Source of the DNA: a bacterium
GTDB taxonomy: Bacteria > Actinomycetota > Acidimicrobiia > Spongiisociales > ZC4RG35
Assembly (NCBI GenBank): GCA_024638655.1
Contig: JAHEJW010000016.1
Coordinates: 1-52,745, forward strand
Direction: 5' to 3'
DNA: 52,745 bases
Under the pieces are notes generated by a model. That model was not told the DNA's origin. It saw only the letters and a program-made list of their open reading frames with translations, and did no database searches. Each line of letters begins with the position of its first letter. The first letter of the stretch is position 1. Positions 16,749 to 25,512 of this stretch are shown piece after piece. Position numbers and translations under genes: made by a program.

Positions 16749-17354
16749 ATGTTCGAGGCAGCAATCACCCAGGCCAGTCTCTTCGGTGACGCCCTGGTCG
16801 ATTTCGACGCCGGATTCTCGACGCTGAGACGGGTAGATCTCGGGGTCGGAGCCTGGCTCGACTATGCGCCTATGTGGCTCTCGGGGGACGAGTCGCTTTT
16901 CGACACACTGGTCGAGTCAGCCGATTGGTCGCAGCCGGTCGTGAAGATGTACGACAGGGAAGTGATCACGCCACGGCTGACGGCCCGCATCGACCCAGCC
17001 TGCCAAGAAGCGATACCTCGAATGATCGACGCACTCTCTGAGCGCTATGACGTGCCTCTCGATCAGGTGAGCGCCGGCTGGTATCGCGATGGCCGTGATT
17101 CCGTTGCGCCTCATGGCGACCGGATTGCCCGTGACCTGCCCTACGCGACTGTGGCAACGGTGTCCCTAGGAGGATCCCGTCGGTTCATCATCCGCCCGAA
17201 GCTCGGTGGGACGAGCAAGACGTTCTCTCTCGGTCACGGGGACCTCGTGGTCATGGGCGGTTCCGCGCAACGGACCCATGAGCACGGCATCCCCAAGACC
17301 ACCAGCTCGGTCGAGCCCCGGATGGCACTGATGTTCCGGCACCGCTACGAGTGA
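16749..17354 (+). CDS. AlkB-like 2-oxoglutarate/Fe(II) dioxygenase
   Basis: The 201-residue product has the AlkB-type jelly-roll signature. Iron ligands are His122 and Asp124 (PHGDR) and His179 (HGIPK). The 2-oxoglutarate-binding arginine motif R191-x5-R197 (RMALMFR) closes the fold. SAGWYRDGRDSVAPHGD is the family's nucleotide-recognition lid region. Such enzymes demethylate alkylated DNA or RNA bases by oxidation. The start is ATG 16749, positioned 7 bases behind a -10 box. A much longer open frame reaching back to 16551 overlaps the preceding gene and is not used. It appears monocistronic. Confidence 0.88.
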   Translation: MFEAAITQASLFGDALVDFDAGFSTLRRVDLGVGAWLDYAPMWLSGDESLFDTLVESADWSQPVVKMYDREVITPRLTARIDPACQEAIPRMIDALSERYDVPLDQVSAGWYRDGRDSVAPHGDRIARDLPYATVATVSLGGSRRFIIRPKLGGTSKTFSLGHGDLVVMGGSAQRTHEHGIPKTTSSVEPRMALMFRHRYE

Positions 17355-17422
17355 CAGGAGACAGCTGAGGCGACTGGCGGTCGCGAGGGTCCCTCTCACA
17401 CGACGGGACCCGAGTCCTGTCA
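17352..17422 (+). terminator. Nested dyad behind the AlkB-like gene
   Basis: An outer 8-bp stem (TGACAGGA 17352-17359 with TCCTGTCA 17415-17422) encloses an inner 7-bp stem (GGGTCCC 17387-17393 with GGGACCC 17405-17411). The outer left arm begins in the TGA stop codon. The 71-nt structure is a plausible terminator or stabilising 3' end; no U tract. Confidence 0.5.
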
Positions 17423-17459
17423 GCGCGTAGGCTCGCCATCAGCGAGACGAGGAGGTCTC

Positions 17460-17768
17460 ATGGAGTACGGAGTGTGGCGGGTCGAACGGCGAGATTCGGC
17501 AGATCGCGATGCATTCGCCCGAGCAGCTCTCTCCTACTGTCGGGCAGTGCGCCATTTAGATGGTGTCGACGATTGTCGCTTCTATTGGAAGCCCGTCGAC
17601 CAGATTGTCATCATCGCTCAAGGTGCTTCGGCCGACGCATGGAACACCAGCACCTCAGAGATGGCGGCTGCGACATTTGAGCTCTACGACCATGGGCGTG
17701 CAGTCGGATACGAGCAGTGGCTCGATGCCAAGACCGGCGAAGAGATCTACAGGTCTGCAGGCCGGTAG
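17460..17768 (+). CDS. Hypothetical protein, 102 aa
   Basis: This small soluble alpha/beta protein is preceded by a strong GAGGAGG ribosome binding site 4-5 bases before ATG 17460. The composition is ordinary for this genome, with a beta-strand pattern (FYWKPVDQIVIIAQG) in the middle and a helix (MAAATFELYDHGRAV) after it. The overall size and alternation recall dimeric alpha/beta-barrel (ABM-like) proteins, but I see no diagnostic residue. No function assigned. It is followed by a convergent hairpin. Confidence 0.7.
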   Translation: MEYGVWRVERRDSADRDAFARAALSYCRAVRHLDGVDDCRFYWKPVDQIVIIAQGASADAWNTSTSEMAAATFELYDHGRAVGYEQWLDAKTGEEIYRSAGR

Positions 17769-17789
17769 CTCGTCGCAAGACGGACCGAT

Positions 17790-17811
17790 GGACCGCTCCA
17801 ACCAGCGGTCC
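17790..17811. terminator. Convergent hairpin terminator
   Basis: A perfect 8-bp stem GGACCGCT/AGCGGTCC with a CCAACC loop lies in the 52-bp gap between two genes that end toward each other (17768 and 17821). Confidence 0.7.
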
Positions 17812-17820
17812 CGCATGCTT

Positions 17821-19599
17821 CTAGAGGTCGGCTGCCGCCAGAAGCGAGTTGCCCGCCTTGATCGTCGAGACCAGGCCATTCGCCTGAGGCAGTAGGTGCT
17901 CCCCGTAGAACCGAGCCGTGGTCACCTTTTCCTTCAGAAACGCCTGATCGAACTCGACCGGCTCGGATTTGGCTGCGACTGCGGCCTTGGCCATCAGCCA
18001 GCCACCGAGCACGGTCCCAAACTGCCGCAAATATGGAGTGGCCGCGGCCAGTGCATCGTCATAGTCGCCGTTGGCGAGACGCTCACCGATCCAGGCGGAT
18101 GTCTCGGACAGTCCCTGGATGCCGGTGGTCAGTTCGTCTCGGAAAGCCCCTAGGTCATCGTGGTCGTTCATCTCGCTCAGGACGTCGGTCATCTGGGTGA
18201 TGAAGGTGCGCACCACCTCGCCCTCCCGGAGGGGGAGCTTCCGCATGACCAGATCCATCGCCTGGATCCCGTTGGTCCCTTCGTAGATCGGGGCGATGCG
18301 AACGTCGCGCAGGTATTGAGCCGCACCGGTTTCCTCCACGTAGCCCATCCCACCGTGGACCTGTATCCCAATCGAGGCCACTTCGACGCCGATATCGGTG
18401 CACCACGCCTTGACGATAGGAGTGAGAAGGGCGAGCCGGTCTTGGGCGAGCGATTCGCGTTCTTCATCTTCCCCGTGGTAGGCGAAGTCGCCCTCCTCAG
18501 CCGTGTAATAGAGCAGTGATCTCATGGCCTCGGTGTAGGCCTTCATCGTCATCAGCATGCGACGCACGTCTGGATGGACCACAATCGGGACGTTCTCGCT
18601 GGGATCGGCACCGATCGGTCGGCCCTGCTCGCGGTCGTGTGCGTACTGCAGAGCATGCTGGAAGGCGGCCTCGGAGATCGAAAGGCCCTCCATCCCAACG
18701 CCGATTCGTGCTGCGTTCATCATGGTGAACATGTATCGCATGCCCTTCAGTTCCTCTCCGATGAGATAGCCGACGGCTCCTTGACCGGAGTCCCCGAAGG
18801 AGATGACACAGGTCGGCGAGGCATGGATGCCGAGCTTGTGCTCCAAAGACACGATCTTGTAGTCGTTCCGATCACCGAGTGCTCCGTCATCACCCACCAG
18901 ATACTTGGGCACGAGGAACATGGAGATCCCTTTTGTACCCGGAGGTGCATCCGGTGTTCTCGCCAGGACGAGATGGATGATGTTCTCGGTGAGGTCCTGA
19001 TCGCCCCACGTGATGAAGATCTTGGTCCCGAAAACCCGATACGAGCCATCTTCCTGTTTGACGGCCTTGGCCTTCAGAGCACCAACGTCGGACCCGGCGT
19101 GAGGCTCCGTGAGATTCATCGTGCCGGCCCACTCGCCGGCGACCAACTTCTCCAGATAGGTTGCCTTCATCTGGTCCGATCCGTGCTGGTCGAGGGCCTC
19201 GACGGCTCCATGGGTCAGAAGTGCGCAAAGCGAAAAGGCCAGGTTCGCCGACTTGTACATCTCTTCGATGACGACACCGACGAGATACGGGAGCCCGCCA
19301 CCTCCCCACTCTGCGGGCATGTGGGCGGCGGCCCAGCCTGATTCGACGAACTTGTCATAGGCCTCCTTGAACCCCTCGGGCGTCATCACCTGGCCGTCGT
19401 CGAGAATCGATCCTTGCTCGTCTCCGACCCGGTTGAGCGGCGCCATGACCTCCGAGAAGAACCTCGCTGCCTCCTCGAGGATCGTGGCGACCGTTTCCGG
19501 GTCGGCGTGTTGGAATCCGTTGAGTTTGGAAATGCTCTCGAGATCGGCCACGTGATTGAGCGTGAAATTATGGTCGGCAAGCCGGGGGGTGAAAGGCAT
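17821..19599 (-). CDS. Acyl-CoA dehydrogenase (long, with C-terminal extension)
   Basis: The product is a 592-residue FAD flavoprotein that introduces an alpha-beta double bond into acyl-CoA thioesters. Visible landmarks are WGGGGLPYLVG, GTMNLTEPHAGSDVGAL (substrate/FAD contact), GTKIFITWGDQDL, IQVHGGMGYVEETG and the catalytic Glu in IYEGTNGIQAMDL. The length and the domain after about residue 470 match the ACAD subgroup with an extra C-terminal helical domain, typical of medium/long-chain or DmdC-like members. I start at ATG 19599 (MPFTPRLADHNFTLN); a further 45 codons upstream are open but not family-like. There is no Shine-Dalgarno; TACGAT lies 6 bases before the ATG, so a leaderless transcript is possible. 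Confidence 0.92.
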   Translation of the reverse strand: MPFTPRLADHNFTLNHVADLESISKLNGFQHADPETVATILEEAARFFSEVMAPLNRVGDEQGSILDDGQVMTPEGFKEAYDKFVESGWAAAHMPAEWGGGGLPYLVGVVIEEMYKSANLAFSLCALLTHGAVEALDQHGSDQMKATYLEKLVAGEWAGTMNLTEPHAGSDVGALKAKAVKQEDGSYRVFGTKIFITWGDQDLTENIIHLVLARTPDAPPGTKGISMFLVPKYLVGDDGALGDRNDYKIVSLEHKLGIHASPTCVISFGDSGQGAVGYLIGEELKGMRYMFTMMNAARIGVGMEGLSISEAAFQHALQYAHDREQGRPIGADPSENVPIVVHPDVRRMLMTMKAYTEAMRSLLYYTAEEGDFAYHGEDEERESLAQDRLALLTPIVKAWCTDIGVEVASIGIQVHGGMGYVEETGAAQYLRDVRIAPIYEGTNGIQAMDLVMRKLPLREGEVVRTFITQMTDVLSEMNDHDDLGAFRDELTTGIQGLSETSAWIGERLANGDYDDALAAATPYLRQFGTVLGGWLMAKAAVAAKSEPVEFDQAFLKEKVTTARFYGEHLLPQANGLVSTIKAGNSLLAAADL

Positions 19600-19688
19600 G
19601 GGGAAATCGTACCGCTGTTCGGTGGTTTCGAGATAGGGCCAAAAGACTGTCGGATCGGCGACATTGTCAGACTTGCCGGTGCCGGCGG

Positions 19689-20312
19689 GTGGTTGCCGCT
19701 CCACGAGACATGGGGTCCGGAACCCGTTCAACAAAGGGCGCGAAGAAGGCGCGTGTGGCGGCGAGCCGTCGTCGAGCGCAGCGTAAGAAGCTGCTTCTGC
19801 GCGCCGTCATCGGCGCAGGAGTCGCCTTGTTCGTCGTTGTCTTCGTCCTCGCACTCTCCGAAGGAGACCAAGCCGCCGGCGTCGCCGAGACCGATAGTTG
19901 GGACCTTCCCGCGCTCGAGGGTGAAGGACGGGTGACTCTGGCTCAATTCGAGGGCAAACCGACCGTGGCCGCCTTCTTCGCCTCGTGGTGCACCATCTGC
20001 CAGCGAGAGCTCCCCGGATTCGCCCAGCTGTCCCAGGTGGTTGGAGAAGAGGTCAACTTCGTCGGGATCAACACCATGAACAACGGATCAGGCCTCGGCT
20101 TTGCAAGTCAGATGGGTATCGACAATTGGCCTCTCGCCAAAGACATTGGCCTTCACGACGGCCGACAGCTGGCGACGAACTTCGGAGCCCGCGGGTCGCC
20201 GACCACGGTGTTGTACGACGCCAACGGTGAAATCGTCGACGTGACCTTGGGCGGATTGACGGCGGGTCAGTTGGCAGAAAAGCTCAACCAGTTCTTCGGT
20301 ATCGATTCCTGA
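19689..20312 (+). CDS. Membrane-anchored thioredoxin-like (TlpA/ResA type) protein
   Basis: The 207-residue product has a basic cytoplasmic start, one transmembrane anchor (about 37-56, AVIGAGVALFVVVFVLAL), then an extracytoplasmic thioredoxin fold. The active site is Trp-Cys101-Thr-Ile-Cys104 (ASWCTICQRELP), and the cis-Pro loop is GSPTTVLYD. Such proteins reduce disulfides outside the membrane, often in cytochrome c maturation, or handle oxidised thiols. The start is a GTG at 19689 with weak RBS; ATG 19710 is an alternative. It is divergent from the acyl-CoA dehydrogenase. Confidence 0.85.
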   Translation: MVAAPRDMGSGTRSTKGAKKARVAASRRRAQRKKLLLRAVIGAGVALFVVVFVLALSEGDQAAGVAETDSWDLPALEGEGRVTLAQFEGKPTVAAFFASWCTICQRELPGFAQLSQVVGEEVNFVGINTMNNGSGLGFASQMGIDNWPLAKDIGLHDGRQLATNFGARGSPTTVLYDANGEIVDVTLGGLTAGQLAEKLNQFFGIDS

Positions 20313-20334
20313 CGACGGGGTTGGTGGTCTGTGA

Positions 20335-21111
20335 TCAGGAGGCGGGCTGGAGGATTCGCCCGACCAGATCGGGGAGAACGTCTCCAATAGGCGCGTCGAC
20401 CTTGACCCTTGCGATGTGGTCGGCGTCGGTGGCGCCCCGGTTGACGATGACGATCGGTCTCCCTTGCTGGGCCGCCCGCTGGACCACGTCGGCAGCAGGC
20501 CAGACCGACACTGTGGAGCCGACGACCAAGACTGCGTCGCTGATGGCGAGAAAGATCCCCGCTTTTCTGATCTCCTGGTCGGGAAGCATCTCACCGAACA
20601 TGATCGTGTCGCTCTTGACCAGACCTCCGCACGACGGGCAGTGGGGATCTCGATCCCCGGCATCTACCCAGCGGAGGACCTCCTCGGTTGGCCAGCGCTC
20701 GTCACACGACATGCAATGACTTCCCCGAACGTTGCCGTGCAACTCGGCCACGAAATCTTCCTCGAGACCGGATTTGTGGTGCAGGCCGTCAACGTTCTGT
20801 GTGACCACGCCCGCCAAACGGCCGGCGTGACGGAGTCGGGCAATGGCCCTATGTCCGGCATTGGGCTCGACCGTCGATCGAGCTCCCCAGAGTTCCCCTT
20901 CGACGTGCATCTTCCAGCCCCTCTCCCGGAGCTCGTGGCTCTCCCGGTATCGGTCGATGGTGAAGTCCTCGGGATCTACCTTGGTCCACAGCCCGTCCGG
21001 GCCGCGGAAGTCGGGAATTCCCGACTCGGTGCTCAGTCCGGCTCCGCTGAAGACCATGATCTGCTCGGCTCGGCCTAGGACCAGTGCAGCCTCAGCCAGA
21101 TTCTGTTGCAT
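20335..21111 (-). CDS. cobB: NAD-dependent protein deacylase (sirtuin)
   Basis: The 258-residue product has all sirtuin motifs: GAGLSTESGIPDFRG (NAD loop), TQNVDGLH, catalytic His125 in AELHGN, and a Cys4 zinc site (C133xxC136, C158xxC161). It removes acetyl or other acyl groups from lysine using NAD. ATG 21111 is chosen because it is preceded by GGAAAGGGTGG and begins family-like; an ATG ten codons upstream exists. The gene overlaps the end of mscS by 20 bp, so the two are translationally linked. Confidence 0.93.
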   Translation of the reverse strand: MQQNLAEAALVLGRAEQIMVFSGAGLSTESGIPDFRGPDGLWTKVDPEDFTIDRYRESHELRERGWKMHVEGELWGARSTVEPNAGHRAIARLRHAGRLAGVVTQNVDGLHHKSGLEEDFVAELHGNVRGSHCMSCDERWPTEEVLRWVDAGDRDPHCPSCGGLVKSDTIMFGEMLPDQEIRKAGIFLAISDAVLVVGSTVSVWPAADVVQRAAQQGRPIVIVNRGATDADHIARVKVDAPIGDVLPDLVGRILQPAS

Positions 21112-22006
21112 CCACCCTTTCCAATCGCACCTTGTCTGCAAGGTAGGTGCGAACCGTGGGGTAGGCCAGCTCGACCGACGGCGCCTCTGCGAACTTCTCC
21201 AGGATCGCTCGCCAGATCCGATCCTCCCGACCCCTTCTCGTTCGGGTCTCGACCAGGAAGCGCGCGGTCAGGAGGACTCCGCTGTCCCTGACAGAGACGT
21301 ATACGGTCGGGGTCAACGTCCCGATCCTGATCGAGTATCGCCGCGCAGTCTCTCGAATCATGGGCCCGGCCGTTCGCTCCACATCAGGAGCGTGCTCTTC
21401 GAGCGCCTCGAGAATGAGCTTCTCCGCGAGTTTCCAGTCGGATTCGAACGTAATGAGGACCGGTGTCTCCTCCCATATGTAGGCGAAGCCTTCGGTGTAG
21501 TTCGCCACGGGCTGGCTGAACACGACGCCGTTGGGAACGTGTACCAGTCGACCGGTCGATTGCTCGGCGTCCACCCAACCTTGCACCTCCATCAGCGTGA
21601 ACCGGAAGAGCCGGATGTCCACGACGTCCCCCTTGAGGCCCGTCACCTCTACCCGGTCGCCGACCTGAAAAGGCCGGCGGCCGAGGATGTACATCCATCC
21701 GGCCATGTTCTTGAGGACGTCGGCGAGGGCAATGGCGATACCGGCCGAAACCAGACCGAGGTAGGTGGGCAGGTCTTGAAAGGCGTCGATCCAGATGAAA
21801 GCGATCGTGATCAGGAAGACCGTGGTCGCCGCGTAGTTGATGACCTTCCGAGCCCGATACTGTGCGTCGTGATCCTCGGTGTTGCGGTCGATGTAGCGCA
21901 GTACCAACGACCTGATGACCAGGATGACGGCGATTGTGGCGATGGTGTAGATGATCTTGCCGACCGTCGTCGCCTCGAGGTTCAGTTGCTCGGTGAGCCA
22001 CTCCAC
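21092..22006 (-). CDS. MscS-family mechanosensitive channel
   Basis: With the GTG start at 22006 the protein has 304 residues: an N-terminal helix, two more transmembrane helices, and the pore helix (GLVSAGIAIALADVLKNMAG). The cytoplasmic beta domain follows, with PFQVGDRVEVTGLKGDVVDI and HVPNGVVFSQPVANYT, classical MscS residues. It releases solutes on hypo-osmotic shock. GATAAT stands 7 bases before the GTG, suggesting a leaderless message. A longer frame to ATG 22108 would overlap the divergent gene at 22071 and adds non-homologous residues. It is co-transcribed with the sirtuin. Confidence 0.88.
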   Translation of the reverse strand: MEWLTEQLNLEATTVGKIIYTIATIAVILVIRSLVLRYIDRNTEDHDAQYRARKVINYAATTVFLITIAFIWIDAFQDLPTYLGLVSAGIAIALADVLKNMAGWMYILGRRPFQVGDRVEVTGLKGDVVDIRLFRFTLMEVQGWVDAEQSTGRLVHVPNGVVFSQPVANYTEGFAYIWEETPVLITFESDWKLAEKLILEALEEHAPDVERTAGPMIRETARRYSIRIGTLTPTVYVSVRDSGVLLTARFLVETRTRRGREDRIWRAILEKFAEAPSVELAYPTVRTYLADKVRLERVDATESG

Positions 22007-22070
22007 GATGGCGATTATCGACCAGCCCGGGTCGAGAATCGGGGATCTGGCGGAATAGGCTCCGCCGTCG

Positions 22071-23303
22071 ATGAGTGAAGGTGCTTCGAAGAGACGAGAT
22101 CCTGACACCGAGTCGGTGAACGCCGGCCACGACGCCCGTGAGCACCAGGGATCGCTGAAGCCGCCCGTCTACGAGACGTCTACGTACGTTTTCGAGTCTG
22201 CCGAGGAGGGGAAGCGCTTCTTCCAGGCGGCGTACGGGCTCGACGGGGCCGAGGCGATCGACGACGCGGGATACATCTACACCCGTCTGGACAACCCCAA
22301 CGCCCGAGTGGCCGAGGCGAGGCTGTCCGTCTGGGAGAACTCCGAGGACGCACTGGTGTTCAACAGCGGTATGGCCGCAATCTCGACGGTGTTGCTCTCC
22401 TACCTTCGACCCGGCAGATCCGTTCTCTACTCGACCCCCCTCTATGGGGGTACGGCCACTCTTCTCCGAGCCTTCCTGCCGGGCTGGGGTGTGGACGCAG
22501 TCGCCTTCTCACCGGAGTCGACGGAGAGCGACATTCGGGCGATGACACAAGGCAAGGATGTGGCGATTGTCTATTTGGAAACCCCGGCGAACCCGACAAA
22601 CGACATCTTCGACATCGAGATGGGAGCTCGCCTGGCGGGGTCTCTGGGCGCCCGTCTCGTCGTGGACAACACTCTCCTCAGCCCTGTCTGGCAGAAGCCA
22701 ATCGACCATGGCGCCGACGTCGTAGTTCATTCGGCGACCAAATACCTCGGGGGCCACAGCGACCTGACTGCCGGGGCGGTTTGCGGCTCGAGCGAGGACA
22801 TCGAGGAGCTGAGGCACCAGCGTTATCGGCTCGGCGCGACCCCCAGCCCTCAGACGGCGTGGCTTCTCGGCAGGAGTCTCGAAACGCTTCGCCTCCGCGT
22901 CGAGAAGCAGACTTCGAACGCTGTCGAGCTCGCCACTTTCCTCTCGAATCATCCCAAGGTCGCCTCGGTCAACCATCTGAGCCTCCTCGACCCCGCCGAC
23001 CCGAGGTACCAGGTGTATGCGAGACAGTGCCTCGGGCCGGGAGCGATGATCTCGTTCGAAGTAGGGGGAGGGGAGGACGGCGCATTTGGTTTTCTCGATG
23101 CGATGCGGCTCATTCATTTGACGGTCTCCCTTGGTGGTACTGAGTCGCTGGCTTCCCATCCCTGGACGAACAGCCACTCCACCTGGTCACCGGTAGAGAA
23201 GCTCGCTATTGGCGTCACCCCGGGGTTGATCCGTTTCTCCGTCGGAGTGGAGTCGGTCGGCGACTTGATCGCCGACCTGGATCAGGCGCTGGCGAGCATC
23301 TGA
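22071..23303 (+). CDS. Cys/Met-metabolism PLP enzyme (cystathionine gamma-synthase / methionine gamma-lyase family)
   Basis: The 410-residue fold-type I PLP enzyme carries Lys224 in SATKYLGGHSD (Schiff base), the phosphate-binding YTR at 70-72, Tyr125 in LYGGT and VVDN at 197-200. It starts with the usual N-terminal stretch ending PPVYETSTYVFES. It belongs to the trans-sulfuration family: gamma-synthase, gamma-lyase and O-acetylhomoserine sulfhydrylase share these motifs, and the FFQAAYGL insertion points to the less characterised CGS-like branch. Which reaction it performs is open. It is divergent from mscS. Confidence 0.88.
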   Translation: MSEGASKRRDPDTESVNAGHDAREHQGSLKPPVYETSTYVFESAEEGKRFFQAAYGLDGAEAIDDAGYIYTRLDNPNARVAEARLSVWENSEDALVFNSGMAAISTVLLSYLRPGRSVLYSTPLYGGTATLLRAFLPGWGVDAVAFSPESTESDIRAMTQGKDVAIVYLETPANPTNDIFDIEMGARLAGSLGARLVVDNTLLSPVWQKPIDHGADVVVHSATKYLGGHSDLTAGAVCGSSEDIEELRHQRYRLGATPSPQTAWLLGRSLETLRLRVEKQTSNAVELATFLSNHPKVASVNHLSLLDPADPRYQVYARQCLGPGAMISFEVGGGEDGAFGFLDAMRLIHLTVSLGGTESLASHPWTNSHSTWSPVEKLAIGVTPGLIRFSVGVESVGDLIADLDQALASI

Positions 23304-23426
23304 GGCGATGGGCCAAATCAGCTCATGTGACCCGCTGATGTCCGAACCAACTGTCTCAGGCCACCTCCGCTCCCGCATTCGAGGCGTAGCCTGCGCCGAG
23401 CAATGGGATCCAGTTAGGGGTTCGTT

Positions 23427-23984
23427 GTGGACGTCAAGCCGGTGACACGTGACAACTGGGATGACTTCCTCGAGGTGATGGGGCCTCGCGGCGGTGAGGC
23501 CGGCTGCTTCTGCATGTTCTATCGCCAGACGAGCCGAGAGTTCGAGGAGAACAAAGGCGAGGCGAACAAGACACTGATGAAAGGGATCGTCGATTCTGGG
23601 CAGGTTCCCGGACTCATTGGATATCGGGACGGCCAACCGGTTGGCTGGGTTCAGGTCGGGCCCAGAGAGAGGTACGGGCGGCTCGAACGGTCGAGGGTCA
23701 CCAACCCGCTCGACGATCGCGCCGCATGGGCGGTCACATGCTTCGTGATCCCGAAACCCCATCGTCGCTCCGGCGTCGCCAGCGAATTGCTTCGGGCCGC
23801 GGTGGAATATGCCCGCTCTCAGGGTGCCGAGGTCGTGGAGGGCTATCCGGTCGAACCGAAAGGCGACGAAGTGCCGGCCATCTGGTCATGGATGGGCTTT
23901 CCGTCGATGTTCGAGTCGTGCGGCTTCGTGGAGGTGGCGCGACGATCCGAGACAAGGCCCTTCATGAGACGCGAGCTCAGCTGA
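23427..23984 (+). CDS. GNAT-family acetyltransferase
   Basis: A 185-residue GNAT with acetyl-CoA loop CFVIPKPHRRSGVASELL and typical strand QPVGWVQVGPR. Cysteines near the start (AGCFCMFY) and the ending MFESCGFVEVARRSETR match a group of small Actinobacterial GNATs; substrate unknown. GTG 23427 is preceded by a weak AGGGGTT. The 122-bp gap before it shows no structure I would call. Confidence 0.85.
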   Translation: MDVKPVTRDNWDDFLEVMGPRGGEAGCFCMFYRQTSREFEENKGEANKTLMKGIVDSGQVPGLIGYRDGQPVGWVQVGPRERYGRLERSRVTNPLDDRAAWAVTCFVIPKPHRRSGVASELLRAAVEYARSQGAEVVEGYPVEPKGDEVPAIWSWMGFPSMFESCGFVEVARRSETRPFMRRELS

Positions 23985-24008
23985 TTCGGCGCGTCTCTCG
24001 TCAGCGGC

Positions 24009-24977
24009 TCACTCCTCTGAGACGTGGCGTGGCGGGAGCCCCATCCGCTCGTTGAGGGCATCTTCGCGATCGGAGACGATCCGGTTGGCGATCGCCATCG
24101 CCGACTGGGTCAGCCACATCGCAGTGTGAGAGCCGTCTGAGTAGTTGGCCTCGCCAAAGGCATCGACCCTGTCCTGTTCGAGCAAGTTCTTGGCTTGCCC
24201 GAACTCTCGCTCCGATCCCGGTCGGTAGACGGCATACGTCCGGCCGCCGTTGGCGTCGACGATGGAGAACACGGGGACGTCCGAGGGTCCGTCGGCGACG
24301 TAAATCATGTTCTGAAACGGAACTCGGCGATCCTCGGGCGCGATCTTGGCGTTCACATCGATCGAGGGGTTCTTGTTGGTGCCCTTGTTGATCTCGAAGA
24401 GCGCCCTGGTCTTCGACGTGTTGTCGATCGTGTAGATCAGCTGCCGTATCTCCTTCTCGGGTGAGAAGAGCTGGCCTTGTTTCTCTGCATAGCCAGGTGG
24501 AGCAACCAGCTCGGTGAACTCACAGGCCCACACGTCCTCCACCTGTGGTGCGATCGCCGAACCGAGAATCATCTGACGGAGCCCCGTCGACACGACGTAG
24601 TGCTCCACCGTGATCTGATGCTCGGCATAGCGGGGCTCGGCCTCGATGCTCTTCCGACAGTGCTCGAGGAAGTCGGGCATTCCCTCGTAGAAGTCGATCT
24701 CGGCCCCCAACTCTCGAAGCAATTCATTGCTCAATCCGGGCATGAAGCCATCACGGACATAGGTGAGGAGGTGATTCAGATACAGGTGATCGCGTTGGAT
24801 CAGGTCGACACCATGGCTGCGATAGAAATCCGTCAGCCCTTCAACCTCTTCCCAGAACCCCGCCTCGTCGATGTCGTACTTGCGAAAGAGTGGGCTTTGC
24901 ATGTTGCCCGGTATGAGGGTCTTGTCGAAGTCCCACACCATGGCAATGACGTTCTGAGGAAAGAGCTGACGACTCAT
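24009..24977 (-). CDS. HAD-superfamily hydrolase
   Basis: A 322-residue haloacid-dehalogenase-fold protein. Motif I is DFDKT with nucleophile Asp16 and Asp18, motif II STGLR, and motif IV DGPSD near residue 230. A large helical cap lies between (about 25-130). It is probably a phosphatase. The same layout is seen in uncharacterised bacterial HADs of about 320 residues. It is convergent with the GNAT gene. A single DnaA-box sequence (TTATCCACA, 25002-25010) lies upstream but has no companions. Confidence 0.85.
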   Translation of the reverse strand: MSRQLFPQNVIAMVWDFDKTLIPGNMQSPLFRKYDIDEAGFWEEVEGLTDFYRSHGVDLIQRDHLYLNHLLTYVRDGFMPGLSNELLRELGAEIDFYEGMPDFLEHCRKSIEAEPRYAEHQITVEHYVVSTGLRQMILGSAIAPQVEDVWACEFTELVAPPGYAEKQGQLFSPEKEIRQLIYTIDNTSKTRALFEINKGTNKNPSIDVNAKIAPEDRRVPFQNMIYVADGPSDVPVFSIVDANGGRTYAVYRPGSEREFGQAKNLLEQDRVDAFGEANYSDGSHTAMWLTQSAMAIANRIVSDREDALNERMGLPPRHVSEE

Positions 24978-25068
24978 CGGCGACCACTGAGGCTATCCGG
25001 TTATCCACAGGACTCAATAGGAGTCTGGCTATGTGTGGCGCACAATCACTCTGAGTCCAGGCCAGCCC

Positions 25069-25476
25069 TCACCCTGCTAGGAACGAAAGGCGCACCTTTC
25101 GGTTCGGGTTGTCGACGTTGGTGTCGACGACCACGATCGATTGCCAGGTGCCGAGTGTCATACGACCGTCTACGACCGGGATGGTGATTGACGGGCTGAT
25201 GAATGCCGGAAGGACATGGTCTCTGCCATGTCCGGGCGACCCGTGTTGGTGACGCCACTTTCCCTGCCGGGCCGGAAGAAGGTCCTCGATCGCCATCAGC
25301 ACATCCGGCTCGGTCCCGGCACCGGTCTCGAACAGGGCGACGCCGGCCGTCGCATGCGGCAGGAAGATGGATACGAGCCCGCCCCCTCTTCCCTGACAAA
25401 ACTCGGAGACCTCCAAAGTGATGTCGATGACCGCCGGTGATCGTCCTGTGGTCAATTCGAGAACTCTCGACTCCAT
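25069..25476 (-). CDS. YjbQ/UPF0047 family protein (secondary thiamine-phosphate synthase)
   Basis: A 135-residue YjbQ-type protein with the His-rich site HATAGVALFE, HQHGSPGHGRDHVLPAF and the closing LGTWQSIVVVD. Members of this family have been reported to show weak thiamin-phosphate synthase activity; the physiological role is debated. Presence near a thiamine importer in the same window fits but is not proof. It lies 36 bp behind the carbonic-anhydrase-like gene on the same strand. Confidence 0.9.
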   Translation of the reverse strand: MESRVLELTTGRSPAVIDITLEVSEFCQGRGGGLVSIFLPHATAGVALFETGAGTEPDVLMAIEDLLPARQGKWRHQHGSPGHGRDHVLPAFISPSITIPVVDGRMTLGTWQSIVVVDTNVDNPNRKVRLSFLAG

Positions 25477-25512
25477 GGGGTGTGAACCTACCGTGCTACG
25501 TAGCCGGGAATC

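Noticed and set aside
25002-25010. Perfect DnaA box TTATCCACA, possible replication origin
   Set aside because: Only one copy, no AT-rich unwinding region and no dnaA, dnaN or parA genes nearby; probably chance.
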